NCBI GenBank assembly: GCA_905221605.1
Contig: CAJNDS010002774.1
Location: 1 to 64,000, forward strand
Source: Symbiodinium natans
Taxonomy: Eukaryota > Sar > Dinophyceae > Suessiales > Symbiodiniaceae
Reading direction: 5' to 3'
DNA length: 64,000 nucleotides
The notes under the pieces were generated by a model. The model worked only from the letters and a program-made list of their open reading frames with translations. It searched no databases and was not told where the DNA came from. The translations under genes and the position numbers were made by a program. Shown piece by piece: positions 24,162-34,840 of the stretch (the first letter of the stretch is position 1; each line of letters opens with the position of its first letter).

Positions 24162-25642
24162 CTATGGCCGGCTGAGGGCGACATCAGGAGTCTTCTTATC
24201 TTGTGGGGCGCGCTTCTGTGGACCTCCTCCAGCCTCACGGGGCAAATCCTGAAAGCCATCAATCTGGAAGGAATGCTTCACCAGGAGGGCTCTGAACCGA
24301 AGCAGTCCTCCGAAAAAGAAATTTAAAGAGCTATCTCCTGCCAGACAGTCCGCGACTTCATGTGAAGGCCCCAAGAAAAGAAGCCTACCCCCAAAGTCCC
24401 TCGTGCGAGCCTCAGCCAGCTTGTTCCCGGCTGAGGCGACTTCCCGACTAAAGCTTGGGCCGAGCACTGCGACTAGTTTGGGGGATGTATGGGGAGAGGG
24501 TTGAGGGTTCAGGGTTAAGCTGCTGGTATGGTGAGGGTTGCTGGCCATTCTTATTTTAATGGCTTTATCCGGATCGCAGCTGGCCAAGTTATAAAGCGAG
24601 GGCACTCTACTTATTCTACGGGCCCTGGTCGAACTCGGACAACCTCCATCGCCCACGCATATCACAGCCTCAGCCTTGTGCGTTTCTACCGCGGCTTCTT
24701 TCATTTCTGCTAGAGGTCGGATGTTCTGCGGGATAATGCCGGACATACGCCACCCGACATCCCTCTCATCTGTAATCCGGCACGAGCATCATGCATGTCA
24801 GTTGTTTCCTGCCATGAAGCCCCAAATCCCGTCCTCAAATCTCTTGCCACACCGCAAAAATTTAAACATGTGTTCAGAGCCGTCAAGCCCTGAATCTGCC
24901 ACATCCACCCCATTCCCTACCTGGCCGGGCGGCACCAGACTCGACCTGGCTGTGATGAAACCAGGGAAACATTATGGAACAGCCTGGAAGACAAGATCCA
25001 TGTTTCAGGTGTGCGAGCCCTGAACTCCAGATAGTCGATAGGAGCCTTTGTTGCAGCTGTCGCCATCATGGGTTGTCGCGGGTACTGTTGACTGCTTTTG
25101 CCGTTGGAAGCCCTCGTTCGCCCGGAACTGTGCTCACGTTCTCTGAGGCATTGGAGTGCTCTGCAAAGTCAAATGGTTTGTGGACAGACCTTGTGGGCGG
25201 AAGCCGCGAGCAATCATGCTACCTGCCTTCAGCACTCCATGCCCAAGCCTGAGTTGGCTACGACCCCGGTAGAAACACGCGTAAGAAGTTCTGCCCGCGC
25301 CACCTCCGGCTTCTCTGGGTGGCCCCGTCACCTTAGGCAGACGCAACTCAGGGAGGCCCTCAAGAGAACGCGTGTCCTGGATTCGGTGGCCATGTCTACT
25401 GTAACTGGGCCTCTGCGGACTTTTGGTTCAGCGTCCAGGTGGTTGCTGGGTAGAGTGCCCTGAGACTTGTACCAATCTACCCAGCCGTCCCCAAGCCTCG
25501 GCTTTCTGGTCGCTTGGAAGGCGAGAAATGCAAGCGCCGCGGCCGCGACGCCGGCGTAGCTGGCACGAAAGGAAGAGATCGTGGCGGTGTTGGTGGAAGG
25601 AGGGCTCCAATGGAGGGCTGCACGTTTCGGCTTCAAAAGCAT
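24162..25642 (-). CDS. Candidate multi-exon gene with N-terminal membrane segment
   Basis: The minus frame 25642-25328 begins with Met and carries a hydrophobic stretch near residue 28 (SYAGVAAAALAFLAFQ) followed by GWVDWYKSQGTLPSNHLDAE, as in a signal-anchored protein. Downstream minus patches lie at about 24746-24560 (SGIIPQNIRPLAEMKEAAVE) and about 24480-24162 (KLVAVLGPSFSREVASAGNK, then GRLLFLGPSHEVADCLAGDS), ending at a stop. The gap at 24490-24535 is telomere-like. Exons between 25330 and 24750 are unresolved. No family recognised. Confidence 0.42.
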
Positions 25643-25649
25643 ATCCTAA

Positions 25650-27270
25650 ACTTTTAAGCTATGTATAATACAAAGTATTCCCAAGTTCCCAGTTTAAAAG
25701 CTCACGAAATGCCTCCTACAGCATCTTCTTCCGCCGCGTCCTCGCATCTTCGCGCGCGTCGACATTACGCACAGCTAAAGGTGCTCCCAGGATCAGGGCG
25801 CTGCGTCCAACGTGCGCACTGCCCAAGCATCCGACTTCTAGTGCTCTAAGCCATGAAACAGCATAGGATCAAGCGGATCAAGTCGTTGAAACACCGGCAG
25901 CCCGAAACATCGGTACGCCATCCCGGGAAGAATCGGGCGCATGATCTAGCAAGACCTTAGAGCAATTTAGAGCCATCTTACAGGGGTCCAGGCTTTATTG
26001 TGAACCTCGAAATCGGAATGGATTCAACACTGCCCTGTCCAACCTTCTGCGTGCAGAGCGCAGTCGGGGATCAACCTCAGCAAGGCAAGTCCTCTCTTGT
26101 GGGCCCGCTTGCGTTTTGTTGTAAAGGTCTGGAGCCCTTCAGATAGGTGACTTTACGTCATACCGCTCTTCTGCCTCCGACTGCCTCGAGAGCCAGGCGC
26201 CCACCTGGCCTACCATACCACTAAGTTAACCGACATGCCATCAATAGTAGCCATTGTAGGCCTGCAAATGCCTGCAAGCCTCCACACATCTCAACAGTGC
26301 TCCCTCAGCCATCACGAGCCCGGCATTAGATGACATCCTATACAGAGATGTGCTCCTACAGCAGACAGGGCCTTCAGCACCCCCGAAACCTGAATATGAC
26401 CCCCTGAACCTGACTCCAAGTGACGGGGACGATTTCGTTGCCGAGGCGACGCCGCGGATGGGCTCGGGGTCATCTGGAGATCACACTGCGCTTTAATTCA
26501 AAATCCATGGGTCCCAAACTATGCCACTCGTGCACTCGTGGGCCCGAAGCTCTTCACGAGCACTGACAATGACTGACGGGTCTCCGCGTCACATCGAGTT
26601 TCCATGCCTGAAGCCAGTGCCGCCCGTGCCGCGCCAACGGCGGCGCTGCTGGCAGCGGCGGTGCTCAGCTCCTCAAGCGCGCAACAACAGACACCTCGAC
26701 GACCCTACCGCCCAATATACGGCCCGAGATGCACTCCGCCATGACCATGCCGCTACAATGTGTGCCCTTCATTCTTTATAACGCTGGCATGATCTAGAGC
26801 GACCTTCGCGGAGCCCGGACCTTGCACTGGCGGGGTACGGGGGTGTTGAGTTAGCAACGTGTACACTGTGAGCAAGCGTTCCTTGCACCAGTCCCACCAC
26901 AGGAGCACTAAATGAACCCCATCGAATCTCCGAGCTGTAAGCCCTCTTTCCTCCTCCACCACTTCCATGCCCGCTGCGTTCGCTGCCCCACGCAACGCCC
27001 GACCCGCCGCGGCCCGGAGCTGAGTGTCAGGGGAGGCTCAGGCATATAGAGGGTTTAGATGGGTTGAGGGTTTATAGAGTAGAACGGAAGGGGACATGGG
27101 GAGTGGTGCGTAGGGGATCTGGGATTCTCGAGGTCATGAGGTCAGGAGCAACGCGGAATAGCAAGCAAAAAGCCCCCAACTGAGCAACCGCCGGGGCTCC
27201 CTCCATCAGGTACTGAGGAGCACAAGGACATTGCACCACTCAGCTCTAGAAATCCAATCACAAGCGCCAA
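25650..27270. other. No supported gene
   Basis: Unique sequence with short frames only. Short telomere-like motifs occur at 27045-27075. A minus frame at 26995-26753 is weak. Confidence 0.45.
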
Positions 27271-27683
27271 AAGATCAATGTAAAAGCAAAGCCCGGACTC
27301 CAGAAAAAGTACAGCAACCTGCGAGTACTGTAACAAGCATGTCTCGAGAAAACCTCTGTTGATGTTCGTGGTTCCTTATACCCAAGATTGTGGGGACACA
27401 GCTAACCTTGCACGTTGCTCCCCTCATCAGGGCCTGCGAGCTCGAGTGTAGGCAGCAGGGCGCGGTCACTGCCAGCAGTTCCCCAAGCGCCTTTCTGCAG
27501 GGAGTCACGGATTGTCTTCTGATCCAACATCTGTCTGCGACCGCAGAGAAAAAACATAGCAAGGCCAGACCGGACGACACGAGCCTGCGGCCTGCGGACA
27601 AGAACCCACAACAAGGCACCATCATGAGCATCAGCAGCCTCGGCCAGTTAAGGGCCTAAGGGGTCAAGCACACGTTTGCACCA

Positions 27684-27899
27684 TCAAGGCTTGGGCGAGG
27701 TGGTTGTGGCCGTCACGGGCGCATGTTCACTGTCAAGAGCATCATGAGCCTCCTGATCAGCTTCAGCAGCCTCTTCCTGCGAGTCTCGGTCGTCATTGGC
27801 AGGAGCATGATCACTAAGTGGCCTGCTTTTAAGACGGGTATTACAATGTGTGCTCGGAATTGCCAACAGGAACTGTACATGGCCACTCATCATTCGCAT
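27684..27899 (-). CDS. Candidate acidic exon, unknown
   Basis: The minus frame ends with an acidic Ala/Glu/Asp-rich stretch (DDRDSQEEAAEADQEAHDAL) before a stop at 27684. The surrounding DNA (27600-28150) carries irregular GCATCA and GATGCT repeats, so the acidic residues may simply reflect repeat composition. Confidence 0.3.
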   Translation of the reverse strand: MRMMSGHVQFLLAIPSTHCNTRLKSRPLSDHAPANDDRDSQEEAAEADQEAHDALDSEHAPVTATTTSPKP

Positions 27900-28561
27900 C
27901 AGTTGTCTGTGCTGCGGGCAAAAACATTGTCATTGGCAACGCGGTGCCTGACAAGGGCCACAGGCGTCACTTGGAGCATCGGGCAGCATCATCAGCATCA
28001 ATTGCACAGTGCCTTGGGCACGGGAAGCTGCCACATTGCTAGCATCAGCTGGGGAGAGCCGGGCATGCGATGCTTCAGAGATACCGAAAGTGATGTGTCG
28101 ACGAGTCATGAGCATTAGATGGGCCACAGCATCAAGTCGTTTCCTGGACGTCTGGGAAGCAGTGGCACAAGCAGAATGCCAAGGTTTCAGCAGAAATGGA
28201 GTCTCAGAGTCAAGACAAGGGCATGATCACTGCGCCACGGTGGGCGAGAGCCTGCAACGACTAGCACCTTGAAGCGTACGAACCACTGACCACAAGGAGT
28301 TGAGGTACGAGAGCCATGCGAAGTGAGAATCATCACATTCCAACCAACTACATGGCCAAGCGGCTGGTAGGTTTCCTTTGTAACACACATACACTTCTTA
28401 CGCAATCTGACAAGCGCGAGGTCTCGTTCAATCGTAGGCTGATGGCTGCACATTGTTCATTTCATGGTAGGCCATCTCGTTCTTTTCTCGGCCCCTATCT
28501 GGTCCTCCAAAACAAGAAGCCCAAGAGCAGGTCCACATCTACAATCGGTTTAGCCCTTGAT

Positions 28562-29022
28562 TCATGAAGTCGCTGATATTTGTGCGTTCCGCCTGCCGCG
28601 CAGTGGCCGCATCAGTGGCCTCAGACAGCAGCGGCCAGGCTTCCTCCAGCGCTTAAAATGCTTGAAATGAGTGAAGCACGAAATGGAGGAAAAAAACGCC
28701 AGCTGGAGCTTGTGCATCACACTGCGCGGGGGGGGGGGGGGGGGCGGTTGTGGGACGAGGCTTTTCTTAGAACAGTACAGCGAGCCGTCAACTTCGGCCA
28801 TCTCATAGATTCCTTGCCCAATCAGAGCCAGAAAAGAATCCCATGGTGCCCTTTAGTCCCATAGCACATCTCTCTGGACAGCAAAACCGCACCTCCCTTG
28901 TCAATAGAGAATCTGCACAGTGCAAAACAATCCAACAGCGCCTCAAGCGCTCGGAAGACCTCTAGCAGCTGACCAGAGCCCTGCAAGGGTGTTTGGCGGC
29001 ACAAGGATGGGGTCGCCCCCAT
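28562..29022 (-). CDS. Candidate exons, unknown
   Basis: The minus frame at about 28995-28825 (SGQLLEVFRALEALLDCFAL, then FSIDKGGAVLLSREMCYGTK) is followed by a short patch at 28801-28750 (MAEVDGSLYCSKKSLVPQ) that stops at a G/C homopolymer (28726-28743). It lies just past the AG-flanked element. It may therefore be the continuation of the 31.3-37.3 kb gene, with the element inside an intron, but this was not proven. Confidence 0.38.
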
Positions 29023-29027
29023 ACGCG

Positions 29028-29032
<5 letters not shown>

Positions 29033-29062
<30 letters not shown>

Positions 29063-30898
29063 GCACGCATAGCCCCCCCCGAAAGGAAGGCCGCCCCGAG
29101 GGGCGCGTGATGTCCAAGGGTCAGTCTGTTTGGAAGGCCCGCGGTTTTCGCGGTCCGAAAATGACTTACAGGAATGTGGTGCCCCTCCATTATTGACACC
29201 CGATCAGAAGGCCCGAAAACCTCAAAACCACTACCCCCTTTAAATTTGATTGCTGAGGTTTCCCACCCTGTACTTCCTGTGTTGTCTACTGTACGTGCCT
29301 GGCCGGGGTGGTGGCTTCCCTCTTTATGCACGCAATGAGTACAGGACAAGGGTGCTAGTACAGGTACAACACTGTGGAGGTCCCCCACTCTGTGCCCCCC
29401 TTTATGGCCGGCTTGGCTACCTGTGCCTAATCGCTGCTTGCCCCTTCATGTGTTCTTCTTCTTCTTGAGTCGTGATCTTGTAGTGGGGAATCGCGGCGTT
29501 GTAGTCCCCCATATGCCCTCGTTCTCGTTTCTTCCGAGGAAGAGAATTCTTCCGTGGGCTCGCCTTGCCCTTGCCCTCCAGGACTGGTGTGGTGGTGGTG
29601 TGTTGGTTGGTGCGGTGGGTGTGGTGCGTCGTCGGTGGTGCCGGCGTGTGGTTCGTATGGTGGTGGCTGCCAAGGGAGGGTGTCCGGTGTGGGTATGTCG
29701 TTCGGGGTGTCCCCCCCGGTCTGTGTGTCGATCAGGTGGATGGGCTCTCCCCATTTATGGGCCAGCCATTCATCAAGTGCTTGTATGGCTTGAGTGGCCA
29801 TGGTCGCCTCTTGTTGGACAAGGAATGGGGCTAGCTGTGTGAGAATCTGGCGTGCTCGGATGATGTGCTCGTCGTGGGTTGGTGGTGGCAGTTGTTGTGG
29901 TCTGCCTGTGTGGTTTTCCACCCCTCCTCTGCTCAGTTTCAGGACGTCTGCTGGGTGGGTGGCTTGTTGTCGTGCCTGTGTTGTGTGGGTGACGGGTGTG
30001 TGTGGTGGCGTGGGGTCCCCTTGAGGGTTTGTGTGGGGGGCGGCGGGTGGCTGGGACCACTGGGGTGCTTCGATGACAGCTTGGTGTGCATCTCGTGCTT
30101 GTTGTGTGTGGGTGAGTATTTCCCTGACTTGTGTGTGCAATCTTTGTTGCTCTTGTCTGGGGTGCGTGTCAGGGCCTCCCCCAGGGGTTTTGTGGAGCTG
30201 CTGCATCAGTGCATCGGTGAGTTCCAGCCCCACCTGTGCCGCCACTTCCCCTCCCCCCCATGTCTGCCAGTCATTCACCCTGGCGACTTGTTCCATCCGG
30301 TGGATGCCCCTGCGGATGAGCTCTGCTGCCGTGGCTAGGGTGTGTGTAAGCTGCCAGTGGTTCATGGGTGGGTCCCCCTCCAGGATGTGCTGGAGCTGTC
30401 TGGCTGCTTCGTCGAGCTCTATGGCTCTGGTTGTGTGGTGCCTGTATGGTGCTGGTGTGCTCTGTTGCTGTGGTGGGCCCCCGGTGCGGGTTTGTGTGGG
30501 TTGTGGTTGTTGGGTTGGTGTGGTGGTACTCTGTTTCGTCGGTGCGCTGGTGCGGCCCGTTATGCCCCCGCCGGTTGCTTGGAGGATGGTCCTGCATTCA
30601 TGCAGGTGGGCTGCTACATCCGTGCCGTTGCTTGGGTTGACCTCTGCCAGTGCTTGGTCGAGGTGGTGCAGTGCTTGTTGGTTCGGTGTCATGCTGCTTA
30701 CGTCCGGTGGCGGGGAGCTTGTCTGTGATGGCTGGTCTGGTGGTGTGCTCTTGCTTTTTCTCTGCGCCCGTCTCTTCCCGGTTGTTGGCTTGGGTTTGTG
30801 GCTCTGTGGTCTGGTGCTGCGAGGTGCGGGCTTTCGGGTCCCTCTGTGGAGGGTTTTGCTTGTGCGTTGTACTAGGGCGGGCGAGTCAGTGTCGTGTG

Positions 30899-30971
<73 letters not shown>
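29033..30971 (-). mobile_element. (AG)n-flanked element, copy 1
   Basis: On the minus strand the unit starts at the (AG)n tract 30971-30901, carries the gag-like ORF, and continues about 350 bp past the stop. It ends with small GC hairpins (GCGCCCCTCGGGGC, CCTTTCGGGG) at about 29110-29070 just before a second (AG)n tract (29060-29033). Copy 2 (39571-40310) has the same order: AG tract, ORF C-terminus, the shared post-stop motif GGGCAAGCAGCGATTAG, hairpin motif, AG tract. No reverse transcriptase or transposase is seen, so it is probably a non-autonomous or truncated retroelement. Confidence 0.6.
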
Positions 30972-30974
<3 letters not shown>

Positions 30975-31223
30975 TTCCTTCATTCCTCTGCACATAGCTC
31001 TGCCTCTCTCTCTCTCTCTGGCGGTCTTGTTCGCCCATGTTCTTGTATTTGCATGCTTGTTTCTGCAAGTAATGGCAGGGGAGGCCCGGCCTGATCTACC
31101 ATACCTGCCAAGCTGTGTCGCCCGCTGCTGGGTGCCGACAGGATGGCCTGCTTCGACGCACAAGAAAACTTCGGGTTTCGAGTCCTGATGCCGATTTCTG
31201 GCCACCTCCAAGCGCCTCTTCAA
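29427..31223 (-). CDS. Gag-like ORF of AG-flanked element (Pro/Gln/His/Thr-rich)
   Basis: This is a continuous 598-codon frame. The first part (to about codon 107) reads through the (AG)n tract as Arg-Glu repeats and is unlikely to be real. The first Met after it that precedes protein-like sequence is at 30692 (MTPNQQALHHLDQALAEVNP). The body is low-complexity Pro/Gln/Thr/His with predicted helices such as DEAARQLQHILEGDPPMNHW and ILTQLAPFLVQQEATMATQA. It ends in a basic tail (SRRRRTHEGASSD). The tail RRRRTHEGASSD plus TEE(F/Y)SS is shared with 39889-40203. The length, basic tail and helical body suit a retroelement ORF1/Gag. No zinc knuckle or catalytic domain is visible. A host gene carrying the repeat is the alternative. 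Confidence 0.5.
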
Positions 31224-31251
31224 AGCTGGCTACCCCAAAAGCATTACTCAC

Positions 31252-31345
31252 CTCAGCCCCTCGGGCCCCAAACCGCATCCCTTGCAAGTTGTGAAGCATC
31301 CTGCCGCGAGACGTCGCAAGCTACGAGCCCCTTCAAGAGAATCAG
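31252..31345 (-). CDS. Exon candidate with consensus GTGAGT donor
   Basis: The minus frame SDSLEGARSLRRLAAGCFTT continues to GLGPEGL and stops at GAG followed by GTGAGTAATG, a textbook donor. Upstream (31350-31405) is CCTAAACCC telomere-like DNA, probably the preceding intron. Probably part of the same minus-strand gene as the exons up to 37.3 kb. Confidence 0.42.
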
Positions 31346-31484
31346 ACACAAGCCTAAACCCATAAAACCCGAAGCCCAAAAGCCCTCACCTGTAAGACCC
31401 TAAAATAAACCTGCAGGCATAAACAATACCCCCCCAAAACCTCCCCCCCCCCCCATCCCCCCGTGCTAAGATTTAAAGCTAGGC

Positions 31485-31854
31485 GGCCTGCATCAACGCT
31501 CGCCAGGTGGCCCGGAGGGCGCCCCAACCTTGAGACCCCATTGCGGCCAGCGCCGCCCGTGCGGCGCCTTGGGCTACAAGGGTTTGGGGCGCTGCAGGAC
31601 TCCATCGTAGGAGGGGCGGAGGGTTTAGGGCTTCGGGCTTAGGTCCCAAAGACAAGCCTCGCAACCGTCGGAACCTGCACCGGAAAAACGTCCAAAACCG
31701 AACGTGGGGTATATGATGCCAAAAGCTGTGCACTTTGGGAGACACGTGGAGAGGCATACGCCTTCACGTTGCCTGCCTCACGTAAGCCTGTCATCCCAAA
31801 TTTCCATGAAGTTCCGGCACCGTGAGACCGAGAAGGCATCAGCACAAAATCCAC
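31485..31854 (-). CDS. Two exon candidates, unknown
   Basis: Minus patches lie at about 31854-31660 (GNVKAYASPRVSQSAQLLAS, then YTPRSVLDVFPVQVPTVARL) and about 31595-31485 (TLVAQGAARAALAAMGSQGW, then GALRATWRALMQAA), the second ending at a stop. The gap at 31622-31655 is telomere-like. The composition is good, but no domain is recognised. Confidence 0.4.
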
Positions 31855-32283
31855 CTCCGACAGTCATTCCATTTTGATATTGTTGCATTAATATATGCCT
31901 TTGCCATTTTACGGGTTACGTCTTTATTAGTATTATTATGATTAGAATTAGTAAAGTCATTATGGTTCCTATATATCTATTGGGCAGAAAGGCACGGCCT
32001 TGTGCTGGCCCCCTGGAGGATGCCACTTTCAGCCTGGGCGCACGAGTCTTGAGAATCCTGAACCCTGAACCCCTCCGTAAACCCCATGCATCCCTCTGGA
32101 ATGAAGTGTTTCGGACTTCCGGCCCTATACTGAACTCCCTCAGGCTGCTTCATTCGCAGCTTCGGTGTGCAGCGGCGCACGCCTGACGCGGGCGCGCGCG
32201 CGCGCGCGTGAGTGCAAAGGAAAGAGAAAGAGAGACAGAGAGGAGACGAAGAGAGAAAGAGTGAAAGAGACAATGGTGAACGA

Positions 32284-32533
32284 AGATGGACCTTGTATTT
32301 GGCTCCCTCCGGGAGATTGCACAGCAATGCGGCGCCACTGTCCCACAGCGCAAACGCTCCGCGCTTGAACCAAACACGGCGCAAGGGCAAGCCTGCTCAC
32401 AAAGCAAGCGTGTGCAGAAATTCAATGTTTTGATCATGAACCGGGGCTTATGATTTGCTGAGGCTCAGATGGACAATCTGGGGTCAACAATTTGCTCCTT
32501 TGTGTCCGCGCATCGCTGCTTCGTTCTAGGCAG
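32284..32533. repeat. Duplicated segment, copy 1 (contiguous)
   Basis: It matches 35748-35815 and then 36056-36229, which lie 240 bp apart in the other copy. It contains the 32292-32392 exon and its upstream intron. Within the exon the shared part differs by two bases: one synonymous (CTG/CTC Leu) and one conservative (Asp/Glu) in the minus frame. Confidence 0.9.
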
Positions 32534-32760
32534 GCAGCACCGGATCATCGCTGCCTACTGACGACTTACGAGCCTGAACGCGCGTAGACTTTGCCACAAC
32601 CTCCAGAGAAGCATATGGGCAGGATGTAGAAGTGTGCTCAAAATGACCCCTCCCCCCCCCCCCCCCGCACACCTCCTCCAGCCGTTCCTGTTGTGAGCGC
32701 AGGTCCTGCGGCTTGGCCCGCTGCAGGACCTGAATGGCACGAAGCACCTGCCCAAGCGCG
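32292..32760 (-). CDS. Three spliced exons downstream of the exon triplication
   Basis: On the minus strand, exon 32760-32673 follows TTTTGTAG and encodes ALGQVLRAIQVLQRAKPQDL then RSQQERLEE up to a GAG|GTGTGC donor. Exon 32600-32570 follows CTCTGGAG and ends at a C|GTAAGT donor (VVAKSTRVQA plus one base). Exon 32392-32292 follows TTTGTGAGCAG, opens with GC to complete the Arg codon, reads LPLRRVWFKRGAFALWDSGA then ALLCNLPEGAKYK, and ends at AAG|GTCCAT. All three junction phases agree, and the introns are 72 and 177 nt. The 88-nt exon looks helical and amphipathic. The first intron contains a G/C homopolymer. If the 31-nt exon is not spliced at GTAAGT, its frame stops at 32526. No family recognised. 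Confidence 0.55.
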
Positions 32761-32934
32761 CTACAAAACATTCAACAAACGTCAACCTGAGGTCAACCAC
32801 TCCGCCCAGAAGCTTACGAGTCGCAGCAGCCAGCCTCCTCCTCTGTTGGCGAGGGCGCCTGCCGGGCAGGTCAAGTTGCCAACGCTGCCAAACTCCCCTG
32901 TCCTAGACCGCGGCTTATGATCTAAGTCTGACGC

Positions 32935-33347
32935 CTGAGGGAGAGGGCCAGTTGCACGAGGCACCGGCGTAGCCACCCTGCGAAAACAAAGCGCGCACCA
33001 ACCTGAAACGCTCTGAGCTTCCTGGCCTTGGCGGCCCTGCGCTTTGCCGCCGAACACTGGGCCAATGTGCTAGCGGCGGCCTCAATGGGCTGACCACTCT
33101 AGAACATCAGACTTCCTTGACACGAAAACCCTTTAGATTGCAAACCAAGTCATCCACGCGGTGTACTGCATCTCCATCTTGGACAGCAGGTGTTAGCCAA
33201 GCAGCAAGCTCACGTCAAGCAAAAACAGATCGAGTCAAAAATCGCTGCTAAGCTGCGGCAGGCTTGATGTTGTTGTCAACCTGGCTAACGCGTTCCACCG
33301 TGGCTGTTGTGTCCGGGATAACTTGAAGCCCCGTCCAAGCACAAACA
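32935..33347 (-). CDS. Exon triplet, copy 1 (63-codon repeat unit)
   Basis: The minus-strand exons are: X1 33347-33281 (67 nt), after CTTTGTAG, coding VCAWTGLQVIPDTTATVERV then SQ, with donor CAG|GTTGAC; X2 33208-33130 (79 nt), after TTGACGTGAG, coding LAAWLTPAVQDGDAVHRVDD then LVCNLK, with donor AAAGG|GTTTTC; and X3 32977-32935 (43 nt), after TTTTCGCAG, coding WLRRCLVQLALSL, with the GC donor CTCAG|GCGTCA. They sum to 189 nt, so the triplet keeps frame. X3 leaves AG, which joins the C opening the 32760 exon as Ser. GC donors are known in dinoflagellate introns. Unknown family; probably helical. Confidence 0.5.
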
Positions 33348-33511
33348 CTACAAAGTGCTGCGATGTCACATTCGTGAAGAGGTGAGAAGCTTACGAGTCG
33401 CAGCAGCCAGCCTCCTCCTCTGTTGGCGAGGGCGCCTGCCGGGCAGGTCAAGTTGCCAGCGCTGCCAAACTCCCCTGTCCTGGACCGCGGCTTATGATCT
33501 AAGTCTGACGC

Positions 33512-33922
33512 CTGAGGGAGAGGGCCAGTTGCATGAGGCACCGGCGTAGCCACCCTGCGAAAACAAAGCGCGCACCAACCTGAAACGCTCTGAGCTTCCT
33601 GGCCTTGGCGGCCCTGCGCTTTGCCGCCGAACACTGCGCCAATGCCGTAGCGGCGGCCTCAATGGGCCGACCACTCTAGAACATCAGACTTCCTTGACGC
33701 GAAACCCTTTAGATTGCAAACCAAGTCATCCACGCGGTGTACTGCATCTCCATCTTGGACAGCAGGGGTTAGCCAAGCAGCAAGCTCACGTCAAGCAAAA
33801 CAGACCGAGTCAAAAATCGCTGCTAAGCTGCGGCAGGCTTGATGTTGTTGTCAACCTGGCTAACACGTTCCACTGTGGCTGTTGTGTCCGGGATAACTTG
33901 AAGCCCCGTCCAAGCACAAACA
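33512..33922 (-). CDS. Exon triplet, copy 2
   Basis: Same three exons at 33922-33856, 33784-33706 and 33554-33512. X1 differs from copy 1 only by synonymous changes (Thr ACG/ACA, Arg CGC/CGT). X2 differs by Thr ACA/ACC, and X3 has one Val-to-Met change. X3 of this copy joins X1 of copy 1 in phase (AG plus T, Ser). Confidence 0.5.
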
Positions 33923-34086
33923 CTACAAAGTGCTGCGATGTCACATTCGTGAAGAGGTGAGAAGCTTACGAGTCGCAGCAGCCAGCCTCCTCCTCTGTTG
34001 GCGAGGGCGCCTGCCGGGCAGGTCAAGTTGCCAGCGCTGCCAAACTCCCCTGTCCTGGACCGCGGCTTATGATCTAAGTCTGACGC

Positions 34087-34498
34087 CTGAGGGAGAGGGC
34101 CAGTTGCATGAGGCACCGGCGTAGCCACCCTGCGAAAACAAAGCGCGCACCAACCTGAAACGCTCTGAGCTTCCTGGCCTTGGCGGCCCTGCGCTTTGCC
34201 GCCGAACACTGCGCCAATGCCGTAGCGGCGGCCTCAATGGGCCGACCACTCTAGAACATCAGACTTCCTTGACGCGAAACCCTTTAGATTGCAAACCAAG
34301 TCATCCACGCGGTGTACTGCATCTCCATCTTGGACAGCAGGGGTTAGCCAAGCAGCAAGCTCACGTCAAGCAAAAACAGATCAAGGCAAAAATCGCTGCT
34401 AAGCTGCAGCAGGCTTGATGTTGTTGTCAACCTGGCTAACGCGTTCCACTGTGGCTGTTATGTCCGGGATAACTTCAAGCCCCGTCCAAGCACAGACA
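34087..34498 (-). CDS. Exon triplet, copy 3 (first in transcript order)
   Basis: Exons lie at 34498-34432, 34359-34281 and 34129-34087. X1 carries Gln-to-Glu and Thr-to-Ile changes and one synonymous Val change. The frame is also open upstream of X1 to 34572 (VWYGCQWSVTPIHECDIAAL), so this copy may use an earlier TTAG acceptor instead. Confidence 0.48.
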
Positions 34499-34840
34499 CT
34501 ACAAAGTGCTGCGATGTCACATTCGTGAATAGGTGTGACAGACCATTGGCATCCGTACCAGACACGCCGCCGCTAAGTGCGTCAAGTCGACTTTGCAACT
34601 CAGGCGTCTACTTCCAAGCGTGCCTTTTGTGCTTGCACGGATGTTTGCTTTACTCAGGTTTTGGGGGCGTCGCCTTCTCCAAGGAGGCATGTCAAAGCAT
34701 AAAAACCAATCAAACCGTGCTCCTGCATTTGAACGTCGTCACAAGTGGGCCTGGACTGCTGTGTTACGTGCAGGCGTTATGTGCACTGCGTAGGATAAGC
34801 TACGCAAGCGGGTCGAAGCCGCATGGCGTCATGTCTGCAC

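Larger units (their letters stand above)
32808..34535. repeat. Three tandem copies of a ~576-bp unit
   Basis: The units are 32808-33384 (577 bp), 33385-33959 (575 bp) and 33960-34535 (576 bp), nearly identical. I see two length differences. One is an A4/A3 run at about 33125, 33702 and 34277; the other is an A5/A4 run at about 33220, 33796 and 34371. Both lie in predicted minus-strand introns. A few dozen substitutions at most separate the copies, so the duplication is recent or homogenised. Confidence 0.97.

Noticed and set aside
30880-31068. Arg-Glu and Ser-Leu repeat ORFs at CT tracts (also 29.0, 39.2, 39.6 and 40.3 kb)
   Set aside because: Dinucleotide repeats are open in several frames. 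No protein signal beyond the repeat.
32971-33960. Plus-strand exons in the 576-bp repeats (Lys/Gln-rich helix AKQQAHVKQKQI, HYKVLRCHIREE before GTGAGA)
   Set aside because: Attractive at first, but the A-run length changes between copies break the plus frame in copy 2, and copy 3 turns the last codon into a stop. The minus-strand model explains the same differences as intronic or synonymous.
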